From Candidatus Nitrosopumilus sp. (GTDB lineage Archaea; Thermoproteota; Nitrososphaeria; Nitrososphaerales; Nitrosopumilaceae), in the NCBI GenBank assembly GCA_028377625.1, contig JAONKT010000004.1, positions 1 to 37,506 on the forward strand: a stretch of 37,506 bases of DNA, read 5' to 3'. A program made the position numbers and the translations under genes. Below are positions 1 to 6,713 of the stretch, one piece after another (position 1 is the stretch's first letter; the number at the start of each line of letters is the position of its first letter). The notes below the pieces were generated by a model that was not told where the DNA came from, searched no databases, and saw only the letters and a list, made by a program, of their open reading frames with translations.

Positions 1-153
1 ATGTGATTTTGTTCCATATGGGTAATTTTTTTGATCAGCAAAATACACAATGTCTGTTTTTGTAATTTTTTGAATTTCTTTAATTATTGAAAGTGAGCCT
101 AAACCTGAATCAAAAACAACAATTTTTGCCAATAAACTATTTTCTTTAATCAT
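1..153 (-). CDS. Asp/Glu racemase-like protein, N-terminal part (gene leaves the window)
   Basis: Only the first 51 codons are present; the gene continues past position 1. The fragment carries FDSGLGSLSI (residues 14-23) and YFADQKNYPYGTK (37-49). These match the first catalytic Asp-Ser-Gly region and the PYGxK motif of glutamate racemase (MurI) and related aspartate/glutamate racemases. MurI-type enzymes interconvert L- and D-glutamate. Most archaea have no peptidoglycan, so the substrate here is uncertain and a general Asp/Glu racemase is the safer name. ATG at 151-153 is the chosen start; an in-frame TTG lies one codon upstream and a stop codon follows shortly beyond it. It is divergent from cdvB and the two share about 85 bp of control region. 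Confidence 0.75.
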   Translation of the reverse strand, partial: MIKENSLLAKIVVFDSGLGSLSIIKEIQKITKTDIVYFADQKNYPYGTKSH

Positions 154-238
154 CAATAATAGTTTGTTAGCTAAATTTAGTCAAAAGCTGATCTAAATTT
201 ACACCGCTCATTAAGACTAAATTTCTAAATCCATTATC

Positions 239-892
239 ATGCCAAACTTCGACAGTACATGGGCTCGACAAGAGACCCAAAGTGTAACTGGCAAACTACG
301 AGATGCAGTAAAGCCTCAAGGTGCATTAAAACCACGTATTCAAACTGCAGTAAACAAACTACAAGTCCAAATTTCGAAAATGGACTCAATGTTAGGTAAA
401 CTGCAAGAAAGAGATGCGCAACTCTTTCAACGAGTCGTGACTGCAATGCAGCAACATGATACTAGCACAAGTAGAGTTTTGTCTAACGAATTAGCTGAAA
501 TTCGTAAAGTTACAAAGATGCTCGGCAACGCAAGAATGTCATTAGAACAAGTTCAACTAAGACTGACAACTATTCATGATCTTGGTGATGCTATGGTAGC
601 AATTGGACCAGCTATGTCTACAATGAAGGGATTGAAGTCATCGCTCGGAAGATTCATGCCAGAAGCTGATTCAGAATTGAATAGTATGACCCAGACACTT
701 AATGGACTTATGATGGATTCACTTGCAGGAGACTCATTCAATATGGAGTCTGATGTTTCAAATGAAGAAACAGATAAGATTCTTCAAGAAGCATCTGCAG
801 TAGCTGAGCAACAGATAGGAGACAAATTCCCATCTGTACCATCTTCAACAGGACTTTCGTCACAAACCTCTTCTACTTCTTCCTTTGAGTAG
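239..892 (+). CDS. cdvB: CdvB-type ESCRT-III cell-division protein
   Basis: This 217-residue protein has the Snf7/ESCRT-III layout: a basic, helix-rich core (about residues 17-70 and 75-115), further amphipathic helices to about 190, and a Ser/Thr-rich tail. The tail contains FPSVP (197-201), which resembles the proline-containing MIM2 motif that binds the MIT domain of the CdvC/Vps4 ATPase. CdvB proteins polymerise at mid-cell and constrict the membrane in Crenarchaeota and Thaumarchaeota. Thaumarchaea usually carry several CdvB paralogues, and I cannot say which this is. cdvA and cdvC are not in the window. Its codons are richer in G and C than those of its neighbours, as often seen in highly expressed genes. 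The ATG lies about 25 bp after an AT-rich TATA-like stretch. Confidence 0.82.
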   Translation: MPNFDSTWARQETQSVTGKLRDAVKPQGALKPRIQTAVNKLQVQISKMDSMLGKLQERDAQLFQRVVTAMQQHDTSTSRVLSNELAEIRKVTKMLGNARMSLEQVQLRLTTIHDLGDAMVAIGPAMSTMKGLKSSLGRFMPEADSELNSMTQTLNGLMMDSLAGDSFNMESDVSNEETDKILQEASAVAEQQIGDKFPSVPSSTGLSSQTSSTSSFE

Positions 893-907
893 CTAGTTGA
901 GCTTAGA

Positions 908-940
908 CGATAGTTTACTATTTTTATTTTATTTTTAAAA
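908..940. terminator. T-rich terminator region after cdvB
   Basis: A run of T-rich sequence with almost no other bases (about 916-938) follows the cdvB stop. Archaeal RNA polymerase terminates at such tracts. TTGAGCT at 897-903 can pair with AGCTCAA around 949-955, but the loop is long, so the T tract is the stronger evidence. On the other strand the PII operon also ends in this gap. Confidence 0.4.
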
Positions 941-976
941 AGTTACTTAGCTCAAACAAAACAATTATTCTTAGAA

Positions 977-1096
977 TTAGATGTAATCTGCAAATAAGTA
1001 TAATCCAATTAAAGTCATACCTAATGCTGCAAAACCTAATTTCACAAGAAATACTTTTGATTTACTTAACTGAGGAATTATTTTTTCAATTTTCAT
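977..1096 (-). CDS. 39-residue single-span membrane peptide, last gene of the PII operon
   Basis: The peptide has a basic N-terminus (MKIEKIIPQLSKSK) followed by one hydrophobic segment (about residues 15-37), so it is probably one membrane span with the N-terminus inside. Its ATG overlaps the TGA stop of the preceding gene in the classic ATGA arrangement, which argues for a real, translationally coupled gene. I recognise no family. It has the same size and plan (basic head, one span, short tail) as the 40-residue peptide directly after the PII gene, so the two may be distant copies. A role at the membrane with the Amt transporter is inference from context only. Confidence 0.6.
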   Translation of the reverse strand: MKIEKIIPQLSKSKVFLVKLGFAALGMTLIGLYLFADYI

Positions 1097-1362
1097 TTTA
1101 AATCTACAAGTATTCTTTTTGTTCCTCTATTAACAGTAATGTAAGCTTGTTTTGGTTTTTCTACTATTTCTTCAGATTTTTCTAAATATTTTCTTTGAGT
1201 TCCTCTAGTAGATGAAATAATTGTTCTTTTTCTTTTGAATAAAATTTTGGTTTTTCTATCTTCTTGGAAATTTTTAAACTCATTTCCTGCCCAATTATAA
1301 TTAATTTCTTCATCTACTACTTTTTTCCCAGTTCCTCTTTTTGTGATTAATAATAAACTCAT
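1093..1362 (-). CDS. Basic 89-residue protein with three RGT repeats
   Basis: I do not recognise a family. The protein is rich in Lys and Arg and shows three spaced copies of a short pattern: a hydrophobic strand, then Thr/Asn-x-Arg-Gly-Thr, then basic residues. The RGT triplets are at residues 9-11, 53-55 and 79-81. Each is preceded by an alternating hydrophobic run (LLLIT, TIISST, AYITVN) and followed by Lys/Arg and Val, Leu or Tyr. This suggests three related beta-hairpins. There is no signal peptide or membrane span. It is the third gene of the leftward PII operon, 13 bp after the 40-residue membrane peptide, and its stop overlaps the start of the 39-residue peptide. Confidence 0.6.
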   Translation of the reverse strand: MSLLLITKRGTGKKVVDEEINYNWAGNEFKNFQEDRKTKILFKRKRTIISSTRGTQRKYLEKSEEIVEKPKQAYITVNRGTKRILVDLK

Positions 1363-1375
1363 TTTATTGACACAT

Positions 1376-1498
1376 CTACATTGACCAATAAGTCATAATT
1401 ACTGGTGGAATTGTAATGATCCCTGCAATAATTGGAATTTTTAAGTAGTCTTTTTTAGTTAATTTTGATGATTTAATTTTCTCAAATGATACTTTCAT
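1376..1498 (-). CDS. 40-residue single-span membrane peptide abutting the PII gene
   Basis: The peptide begins with a basic head (MKVSFEKIKSSKLTKKDYLK), then a hydrophobic span (about residues 21-38, IPIIAGIITIPPVIMTYW). Its ATG follows the TAA stop of the PII gene with no base between them, so it is almost certainly translated from the PII message. It belongs to no family I recognise. The span contains a Pro-Pro pair, which would kink a helix. Its position between a PII protein and further small genes suggests a membrane-anchored partner, but nothing in the sequence proves this. Confidence 0.6.
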   Translation of the reverse strand: MKVSFEKIKSSKLTKKDYLKIPIIAGIITIPPVIMTYWSM

Positions 1499-1828
1499 TT
1501 AGATTACCTCTTCACCCTCATTACCTGAACCAATATCTATTGCACGTAACATTTGTGAAATGAAGATTTTACCTCCTCTAGAATTTTTCTTGACTATTTC
1601 AACTGTTTTCTCTTCTTTTGATTCTGGTATTACAACCATTACTCTATATTTATCTGCAAAATGAGGAACAAAAATTTCCATTCCTTTTGAAGAATGGATT
1701 TCAGCTGCGGTCTTTGCACCTCTTCCTCTAACTTTGATAACTGTTAATCCGCCAATTCCTATTTCTTTTAATCCTTCACTAATATTCATTACATCGTTTT
1801 CTGCAAGTATGATTTCAAGTTTTAACAT
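1499..1828 (-). CDS. glnK: Divergent nitrogen-regulatory PII protein (GlnK-like)
   Basis: The length (109 residues) and pattern fit PII: N-terminal strand MLKLEIILAEN, helix, then GGLTVIKVRGRG (26-37), the T-loop (about 37-57), VMVVIP (64-69), a B-loop region and the C-terminal GSGNEGEEVI. PII trimers sense ATP/ADP and 2-oxoglutarate and block Amt channels with their T-loops. Two departures are clear. The T-loop (AKTAAEIHSSKGMEIFVPH) has no tyrosine at the usual modification site. The B-loop reads NSRGGKIF, about three residues shorter than the usual TGxxGDGKIF. Ligand binding may therefore differ. The gene is divergent from amt, with a TATA-like TATTATTT (reverse strand of about 1851-1858) 27 bp upstream of the ATG. 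Confidence 0.8.
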   Translation of the reverse strand: MLKLEIILAENDVMNISEGLKEIGIGGLTVIKVRGRGAKTAAEIHSSKGMEIFVPHFADKYRVMVVIPESKEEKTVEIVKKNSRGGKIFISQMLRAIDIGSGNEGEEVI

Positions 1829-1850
1829 GATTATTTTTTTCTGTCAAAGT

Positions 1851-1858
1851 AAATAATA
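1851..1858 (-). promoter_or_regulatory. TATA-like box of the PII operon
   Basis: On the reverse strand the sequence reads ATTATTT and is centred about 27 bp before the PII start codon. That spacing fits a leaderless archaeal message. Confidence 0.4.
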
Positions 1859-1870
1859 ATTTAGAAATTG

Positions 1871-1888
1871 TATATCTTTTGATAATCA
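1871..1888. promoter_or_regulatory. Putative operator shared with the PII-extension gene
   Basis: TATATCTTTTGATAATCA matches the left part of the palindrome at 4511-4528 (TATATCATTTGATAATCA) at 17 of 18 positions. It lies between the divergent PII and amt promoters, just upstream of the PII TATA-like box and about 25 bp upstream of the amt one. A protein bound here could act on both. The core TTTGATAATCA is itself nearly palindromic. Confidence 0.5.
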
Positions 1889-1942
1889 TTGTAAATCAAA
1901 TTGGAAAACTGTTAAATGCAAAAACTCGATTTCATTATAATT

Positions 1943-3238
1943 ATGATTGATACTGGAGATACAGCATGGATGTTAATTGCTGGATGTTTAGTATTGTTAA
2001 TGATTCCTGCACTGGGATTATTTGAATCTGGTTTATTGAGAAAGAAAAATGTGGTTTCAATTTTTATGCAAATATTTTTCGGAATGTCATTACTTAGTGT
2101 AATGTGGTTTGTTTTTGGATTTAGTCTCTCTTTTGGTCCTTCTACAACTGGTATCATAGGTAATCTTGATTGGTCATTTTTGAAAGGTATTCCTTGGGAT
2201 GCACCTTTAGAACAATATGCACCTAGTATACCTGGCGTTCTCTTTGTTAAATTCCAATTAATGTTTGCATGTATTACTCCGTTATTACTTACTGGAACAA
2301 TCGCTGAAAGAATGAAATTTAGCTCATTTATTATATTCATATCTGCATGGTCAATGCTAATCTACTATCCAATCGTTCACATGGTCTGGGGTGGTGGATG
2401 GTTAGCACAACTAGGTGTCGTTGACTTTGCTGGTGGTATTGTTATACATACTACTGTTGGAATGGCTGCACTTGCAGCTGCTCTTGTACTTGGAAAAAGA
2501 CGCGGATTTGGTCCAGCAATAAATATTCCACATAGTATTCCTCTTGCTGTATTAGGTTCTTCATTATTATGGCTAGGTTGGTTTGGATTTAATGCCGGTA
2601 GTGCATTAGCATCTGGCGGTGTAGCTGGAAATACCGTTATTGTAACTCACTTAGCTTCTTCAGTTTCCGCTTTAATTTGGGCAGGGTTGTCTTGGATGCG
2701 TACAGGTAAACCATCAATTGTTGCAACCATTAATGGTGCAATTGCTGGACTTGCAGGAATCACACCTGCATCTGGATATGTCAGTGTTGAACATGCATTT
2801 GTTCTTGCAATAGCAATAGGTGTACTATCTTATGGTGGAGTTGTACTAATTCGAGATAAATTAAAAATTGATGATGCACTTGATGTAAGTTCTGTACACG
2901 GCATTGCAGGTATTGTCGGTGCACTTGGAATTGGTATCTTTGCAAGTACTTTGATAAATCCTTCTGGAGTTGATGGATTACTATATGGTAATTATGATCA
3001 AATTTGGATTCAAGGTGTTGGAATTGCAGTAGCTGCTGCAATGGGATTCGGTGGAACCTGGATATTATTACAATTAATTAAACATCTAATTGGAATTCGT
3101 GTTGAACCTGAAGAGGAAGACATTGGTTTAGATATTAGTGAACATGCTGAACAAGCTTACTCTGACGAAGAGGAGTTTAAGTTCACTCCAAATGACTACA
3201 TGCAACCATCTAACAAAGACAAATCAAATAGTTCTTGA
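1943..3238 (+). CDS. amt: Amt-family ammonium transporter
   Basis: This channel passes ammonium into the cell, supplying nitrogen and, in an ammonia oxidiser, possibly substrate. It has about 11 hydrophobic spans. Counting from the longer ATG at 1916, it shows the two pore histidines (H155 in YYPIVHMVWGGG and H328 in VSSVHGIAG), the Asp of VVDFAGG (D170), and the phenylalanines of QLMFACITP (F117) and WFGFNAG (F225). The C-terminal tail is long and acidic, ending in Asn/Ser-rich sequence. The ATG at 1943 (MIDTGDTAW) is preferred over 1916: it removes nine residues that do not fit the family, and GTTAAATG at 1911-1918 is then about 28 bp upstream as a TATA-like box. The divergent PII gene is the expected partner. 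Confidence 0.93.
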   Translation: MIDTGDTAWMLIAGCLVLLMIPALGLFESGLLRKKNVVSIFMQIFFGMSLLSVMWFVFGFSLSFGPSTTGIIGNLDWSFLKGIPWDAPLEQYAPSIPGVLFVKFQLMFACITPLLLTGTIAERMKFSSFIIFISAWSMLIYYPIVHMVWGGGWLAQLGVVDFAGGIVIHTTVGMAALAAALVLGKRRGFGPAINIPHSIPLAVLGSSLLWLGWFGFNAGSALASGGVAGNTVIVTHLASSVSALIWAGLSWMRTGKPSIVATINGAIAGLAGITPASGYVSVEHAFVLAIAIGVLSYGGVVLIRDKLKIDDALDVSSVHGIAGIVGALGIGIFASTLINPSGVDGLLYGNYDQIWIQGVGIAVAAAMGFGGTWILLQLIKHLIGIRVEPEEEDIGLDISEHAEQAYSDEEEFKFTPNDYMQPSNKDKSNSS

Positions 3239-3279
3239 TGTTAGATGGATGATGACAAAGATTATGAAGAGAGACCTGA

Positions 3280-3672
3280 ATGGGAATGGCTGAAGAAATA
3301 ATTACAGAACCAAACTATGAAAAACTTTGTTCCAACATCATAAATTCTAGTGAACATATTCGTTTTGCAGGATTTGTAAATGATAAATCCAAAATATTAC
3401 ACAGTTCAGAAAGAGATAACCTTGATCCTCTTTTATCTGACCATGAAATTGGAATGTCCATTCATTACACTTTGGAGAGATGGAGAAAGGCACAAAATTT
3501 TACATTTCGTTTAGGTAAGGAGAGGTTAACTTTTACTGAATATGATCAGGTAACATTAGTTACAATTCCGTTTAAGGGAAAATTATTACTTGTAAGTACT
3601 GAACCACGAATACATTATGATCCAATTATAGAAAAAATTAATTCTATCTTAACTGACTGGGAGAAATTATAG
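3280..3672 (+). CDS. Small thaumarchaeal protein, DUF6659-like
   Basis: This 130-residue soluble protein starts with a helix and contains a strand-rich core (FAGFVNDKSKILHSSER, then TYxQVTLVTIPFKGKLLLVSTEP). The pattern resembles the profilin- or roadblock-like small domain proteins common in thaumarchaea and grouped, from memory, as DUF6659. Their function is not known. A start at 3286 (second ATG) is equally possible; a stop lies in frame just before 3280. It sits 41 bp after amt and 1 bp before the reductase gene, so the three are probably co-transcribed. Link to nitrogen control is inference from this position. Confidence 0.6.
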   Translation: MGMAEEIITEPNYEKLCSNIINSSEHIRFAGFVNDKSKILHSSERDNLDPLLSDHEIGMSIHYTLERWRKAQNFTFRLGKERLTFTEYDQVTLVTIPFKGKLLLVSTEPRIHYDPIIEKINSILTDWEKL

Positions 3673-3673
3673 C

Positions 3674-4495
3674 GTGGAAAATGGCACCATTTCCTATACT
3701 CAATTATTAAGAGAGGATTTAGGAATTTTTCGTGTTACTCCAGATGATGGGGTTCCTGATTTTAAAGCTGGCCAATTTTTGACGCTTGGATTACCTCTTG
3801 AAAGTAAAATTGTTAATCGTGCATATTCTATTGCGTCCTCTCCTGAGAATAAGAAATTTTTTGAATTTGTGATTAGATGGGTTAGAAGGCCTCTTCCTGG
3901 AAGATTAACCAGTTTGTTGTTTAACGCAAAAGAAGGTGACAAAATTAGTTGGGCAAAACCTGCTGGTAATCTTACAATTAATGATACATTAGCAAATGGT
4001 GAAAAAGATTCAAGAAGAATTGTTTGTATTGGTGGTGGAACTGGTTTAGCACCTTTTGTGAGTTTTGCACAACATCTTCACGATACTAATGATAAAAGAG
4101 AGATTGTTGTTTTACACGGTGCAAGCTACGTTGATGAATTAAGTTACAAACAACTCTTGACTGATTTAGAAAATGAAAGTATTGACAAAGGTAAAGATAA
4201 ATGGAATTTCAAATATAGAGCAGCAATTAGTAGACCTGAAGAATGGACTAATCGTGCATGGCATGGTCATAAGGGTAGAATTGAACAATTTTTAAGATCT
4301 AATGATGCTGGGAAGTCCCCTCTTGAAGAATTGGTTGGTGAGAAAATTACTGCAGAAAATACCATGTTTTACGTTTGTGGATGGCAAGGAACTATTGATG
4401 GAACTATGGATTATTTGAAAAATAAAAATTTTGTAACTGAAAAAAATAAACGTGAAGATGGAAGTTATGAAGTTAAATTCGAATCCTATGGATAA
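3674..4495 (+). CDS. Ferredoxin/flavodoxin-NADP+ reductase-like flavoprotein
   Basis: The 273-residue protein has the FAD-binding RAYSIASSP motif (about residues 49-57) and then an NAD(P)-binding domain with GGGTGLAPFVSF. It ends with YVCGWQGTIDGTMDYL, the usual C-terminal nucleotide-site region. This is the FNR/Fpr layout, so it probably moves electrons between NAD(P)H and ferredoxin or another small carrier in the cytoplasm. The start is GTG at 3674, one base after the stop of the preceding gene; no ATG is available near it. A DUF6659-like gene and amt lie upstream. Reduced ferredoxin feeds nitrite and glutamate metabolism in many organisms, which would fit this block, but the partner cannot be read from the sequence. 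Confidence 0.85.
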   Translation: MENGTISYTQLLREDLGIFRVTPDDGVPDFKAGQFLTLGLPLESKIVNRAYSIASSPENKKFFEFVIRWVRRPLPGRLTSLLFNAKEGDKISWAKPAGNLTINDTLANGEKDSRRIVCIGGGTGLAPFVSFAQHLHDTNDKREIVVLHGASYVDELSYKQLLTDLENESIDKGKDKWNFKYRAAISRPEEWTNRAWHGHKGRIEQFLRSNDAGKSPLEELVGEKITAENTMFYVCGWQGTIDGTMDYLKNKNFVTEKNKREDGSYEVKFESYG

Positions 4496-4511
4496 TTAAA
4501 AATGTATTTTT

Positions 4512-4536
4512 ATATCATTTGATAATCAAATGATAT
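4512..4536. promoter_or_regulatory. Perfect 12+12 bp palindrome, probable operator
   Basis: The arms ATATCATTTGAT (4512-4523) and ATCAAATGATAT (4525-4536) are exact reverse complements around a single A. A one-base loop makes an RNA hairpin unlikely and a dimeric protein site likely. It lies about 45 bp upstream of the TATA-like box of the PII-extension gene. Its left part, with the base before it (4511-4528), recurs between the PII gene and amt at 1871-1888. A looser similar element (TATATCAT then ATTATCATT) follows at 4554-4574. Confidence 0.6.
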
Positions 4537-4578
4537 GCATTTAGTAACAAATTATATCATTATGAAATTATCATTAGC

Positions 4579-4585
4579 TTTAAAA
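4579..4585 (+). promoter_or_regulatory. TATA-like box of the PII-extension gene
   Basis: TTTAAAA is centred 27 bp upstream of the TTG at 4609. This places the transcript start at or next to that codon and supports the TTG start. Confidence 0.5.
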
Positions 4586-4608
4586 CATCAGTAATATGGT
4601 CAAAATTA

Positions 4609-5187
4609 TTGAAAAAGATTGAGGCTATTATTAATCGAAAAAATTACCCCTCAATTCGTGAAAAATTAGATGCTTTAGGCATAGATATTATTGATAAACG
4701 AAATTTAGAAGATAGTAGATTTACCAGTCAGTCAAAAGGATCTAGAGTTGGCGGATCTGCAGTAAGATCTACAATGCTTGCAAAAATCGAATTAGCAATG
4801 TCTGATAAAGTTGCACGAGAAGTAGTTGATATAATTTCTAAAAATTCAGGACTTCCAAAATCTATTCCAAGTAAAATTTTTGTCTTTGACATGCAAGAAA
4901 CAATTGATCTCAATACTCTAAAAGGTGAATCTGAAACAGAAGCAGAATCTGAAGAAGAAGTTTCAGTTACTCCTAGATTTGTTACTAAACGTAATAGACT
5001 AGTCCCACTTCAAAAAAGAACATTATACAAATTAGAACAATATTATGATAAACATAGTGAAGTTCTAGAATCTGATTATAGAATTCGTTCGTTTAGTGAT
5101 TTTGTTAATTACTGCATAATGAAATATTTACCAACACTTGATAAACAATTAAAGAACCAAACAATTCTTTATGAAGATGTTTTATAA
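4609..5187 (+). CDS. PII-like domain with a C-terminal ribbon-helix-helix-like extension
   Basis: Residues 1-101 follow the PII fold: MKKIEAIINRKNY, a helix, a strand, a loop with GSRVGGSAVRST, the strand MLAKIELAM, a helix (DKVAREVVDIISKNSG), then SKIFVFDMQETIDL. The last stretch corresponds to the PII GKIFVxxVEEAIRI region. An acidic linker (about 106-118) leads to a basic 70-residue tail. In the tail, RLVPLQKRTLYKLEQYY and RSFSDFVNYCIMKYLPTLD resemble the strand-helix and second helix of a ribbon-helix-helix DNA-binding domain. That assignment is by eye. The start is TTG at 4609, giving the MKKIEAII start usual in PII; no ATG fits. The gene follows the reductase gene after 113 bp containing the palindrome. 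It could be a nitrogen-responsive regulator. Confidence 0.72.
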   Translation: MKKIEAIINRKNYPSIREKLDALGIDIIDKRNLEDSRFTSQSKGSRVGGSAVRSTMLAKIELAMSDKVAREVVDIISKNSGLPKSIPSKIFVFDMQETIDLNTLKGESETEAESEEEVSVTPRFVTKRNRLVPLQKRTLYKLEQYYDKHSEVLESDYRIRSFSDFVNYCIMKYLPTLDKQLKNQTILYEDVL

Positions 5188-5225
5188 TTAAAAAATTATC
5201 AAAATTATAAAATTATTTTTTAAAG

Positions 5226-6683
5226 TTAAGGAAATCCTACAGATTCCAATAAAATAGAATCAATTTTAGAAATATCTACTCTATTTTGTTCCATCGAGTC
5301 TCTTTTTCTGATTGTTACAGTATTGTCCTCTAATGTTTGATGATCAACTGTTATTGCAAATGGAGCTCCAATTTCATCTAATCTCCTATATCTTCTTCCA
5401 ATCGCACCTGAATGATCTAAAAATGCATCAAATTTTCTTTTAATATTTAAGAAAATTTCATCGGTTTTTTCTTTTAATCCATCTTTTTTAACTAATGATA
5501 ATATTCCAACATGAACTGGGGACAAATATGGTTTTAGTGATAAAACCATTCTTTCATGCTCTTCATCATTTTTTAATGAATGCTCTAAAATTGTGTATAA
5601 ACTTCTATCAATTCCCATTGAAATTTCAAATACATGTGGCAAAACTTTTTCATCATTATCCATGACTTCAAACTTTTCTTTACTCATCTTTGCATGACTA
5701 GATAAATCATAATCTGATCTATAATTACATGCTACAAGCTCAAGCCAACCTATTGTAGTTTCAACTTCAAAATCAAATGCAACCTCTGCATAGAATGCTT
5801 TTTCTTTATCCCCCAATTTTCTAAATCTACTTTTTGAAACATCAATGCCTGTTTTTTCATAAAATTCTGTTAAAATACCCAAATAATATGCTACAAATTT
5901 GTTTGGGACAGTTCCTGACTCTAATGCATCTTTACAGGTCATAGAAATTGGTTCAGCATCTGTTTGAACTCTAATTACAGTATTTTCTATTTCAGCAAAT
6001 TTCTCAACTTCATCTAATCTTCCAGGATTACAAAATACTTCAATTTCTGCTTGATAGAATTCTCTAAGACGTAGTAAACTTTGTCTTGGTGCTATTTCAT
6101 TTCTAAAACTTTTTCCTACTTGAGCTATTCCTAATGGAAGTTTTCCTCTCATAGTTTTAAAAAGTCTAGGAAAATCAACAAATATTGATTGACATGTTTC
6201 AGGTCTGAGATATGCTTCTTCTTCTTGAGGACCAATTCCAACTTTAAACATCATGTTAAATTTTTTTGTTGTTCCAAAATCACCTTTGCATTTTGGACAT
6301 TGTATTTTATTTTCTTTAATTGCATTATCAAATTCTTTTAAATCTGCACTTTCAGGAATTTCAATATTTGCAATTTCTGCAATTGTTCTATCTGCCCTAA
6401 ATGTTGAATTACATTTTGTACATTTTATTATTGGATCTGCAAAATTACCTAAATGACCTGATGCTTCAAAAACTGATTTAGACATAATTTGAGAACCATC
6501 TATTTCCATCATTCCATCTCTTCTGATTAATTCTCTTCTCCATAATTCAAGAAATTTATTTTTTAAACCAACACCTGATGGTCCATATTCCCAAAATCCC
6601 GCATTTGCATCAGAATAAACTTCACAACTAGGAAAATAAAATCCACGCTCAAGTGCTAATTTCATTACTTCCTCATAATTCAT
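5226..6683 (-). CDS. glyS: Glycyl-tRNA synthetase (archaeal alpha2 class II type)
   Basis: This enzyme charges tRNA-Gly with glycine. The 485-residue protein has the N-terminal class II motif 1 region, a zinc-type cysteine set (C88, C91, C129, C132) in the insertion, motif 2 (FRNEIAPRQSLLRLREFYQ, 193-211) and motif 3 (MGIDRSLYTILEHS). The C-terminal anticodon-binding domain includes the LxPYLSPVHVGIL and DHQTLEDNTVTIRKRDS regions. Length and order match archaeal and eukaryotic GlyRS. It converges with the PII-extension gene. The endonuclease IV gene lies 30 bp upstream in the same direction, so co-transcription is likely. Confidence 0.95.
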   Translation of the reverse strand: MNYEEVMKLALERGFYFPSCEVYSDANAGFWEYGPSGVGLKNKFLELWRRELIRRDGMMEIDGSQIMSKSVFEASGHLGNFADPIIKCTKCNSTFRADRTIAEIANIEIPESADLKEFDNAIKENKIQCPKCKGDFGTTKKFNMMFKVGIGPQEEEAYLRPETCQSIFVDFPRLFKTMRGKLPLGIAQVGKSFRNEIAPRQSLLRLREFYQAEIEVFCNPGRLDEVEKFAEIENTVIRVQTDAEPISMTCKDALESGTVPNKFVAYYLGILTEFYEKTGIDVSKSRFRKLGDKEKAFYAEVAFDFEVETTIGWLELVACNYRSDYDLSSHAKMSKEKFEVMDNDEKVLPHVFEISMGIDRSLYTILEHSLKNDEEHERMVLSLKPYLSPVHVGILSLVKKDGLKEKTDEIFLNIKRKFDAFLDHSGAIGRRYRRLDEIGAPFAITVDHQTLEDNTVTIRKRDSMEQNRVDISKIDSILLESVGFP

Positions 6684-6713
6684 TATTTCATTTTCTCCAT
6701 AATTGATACATCT

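Noticed and set aside
2781-3041. An 86-codon minus-strand open frame inside amt
   Set aside because: The translation is a Gln/His/Leu repeat typical of an antisense frame of a Gly/Ala/Ile-rich membrane protein.
4512-4536. Palindrome as a transcription terminator of the reductase gene
   Set aside because: The arms are separated by one base, too short for an RNA loop without opening the stem, and no T tract directly follows. A protein site fits better, though a terminator role is not fully excluded.
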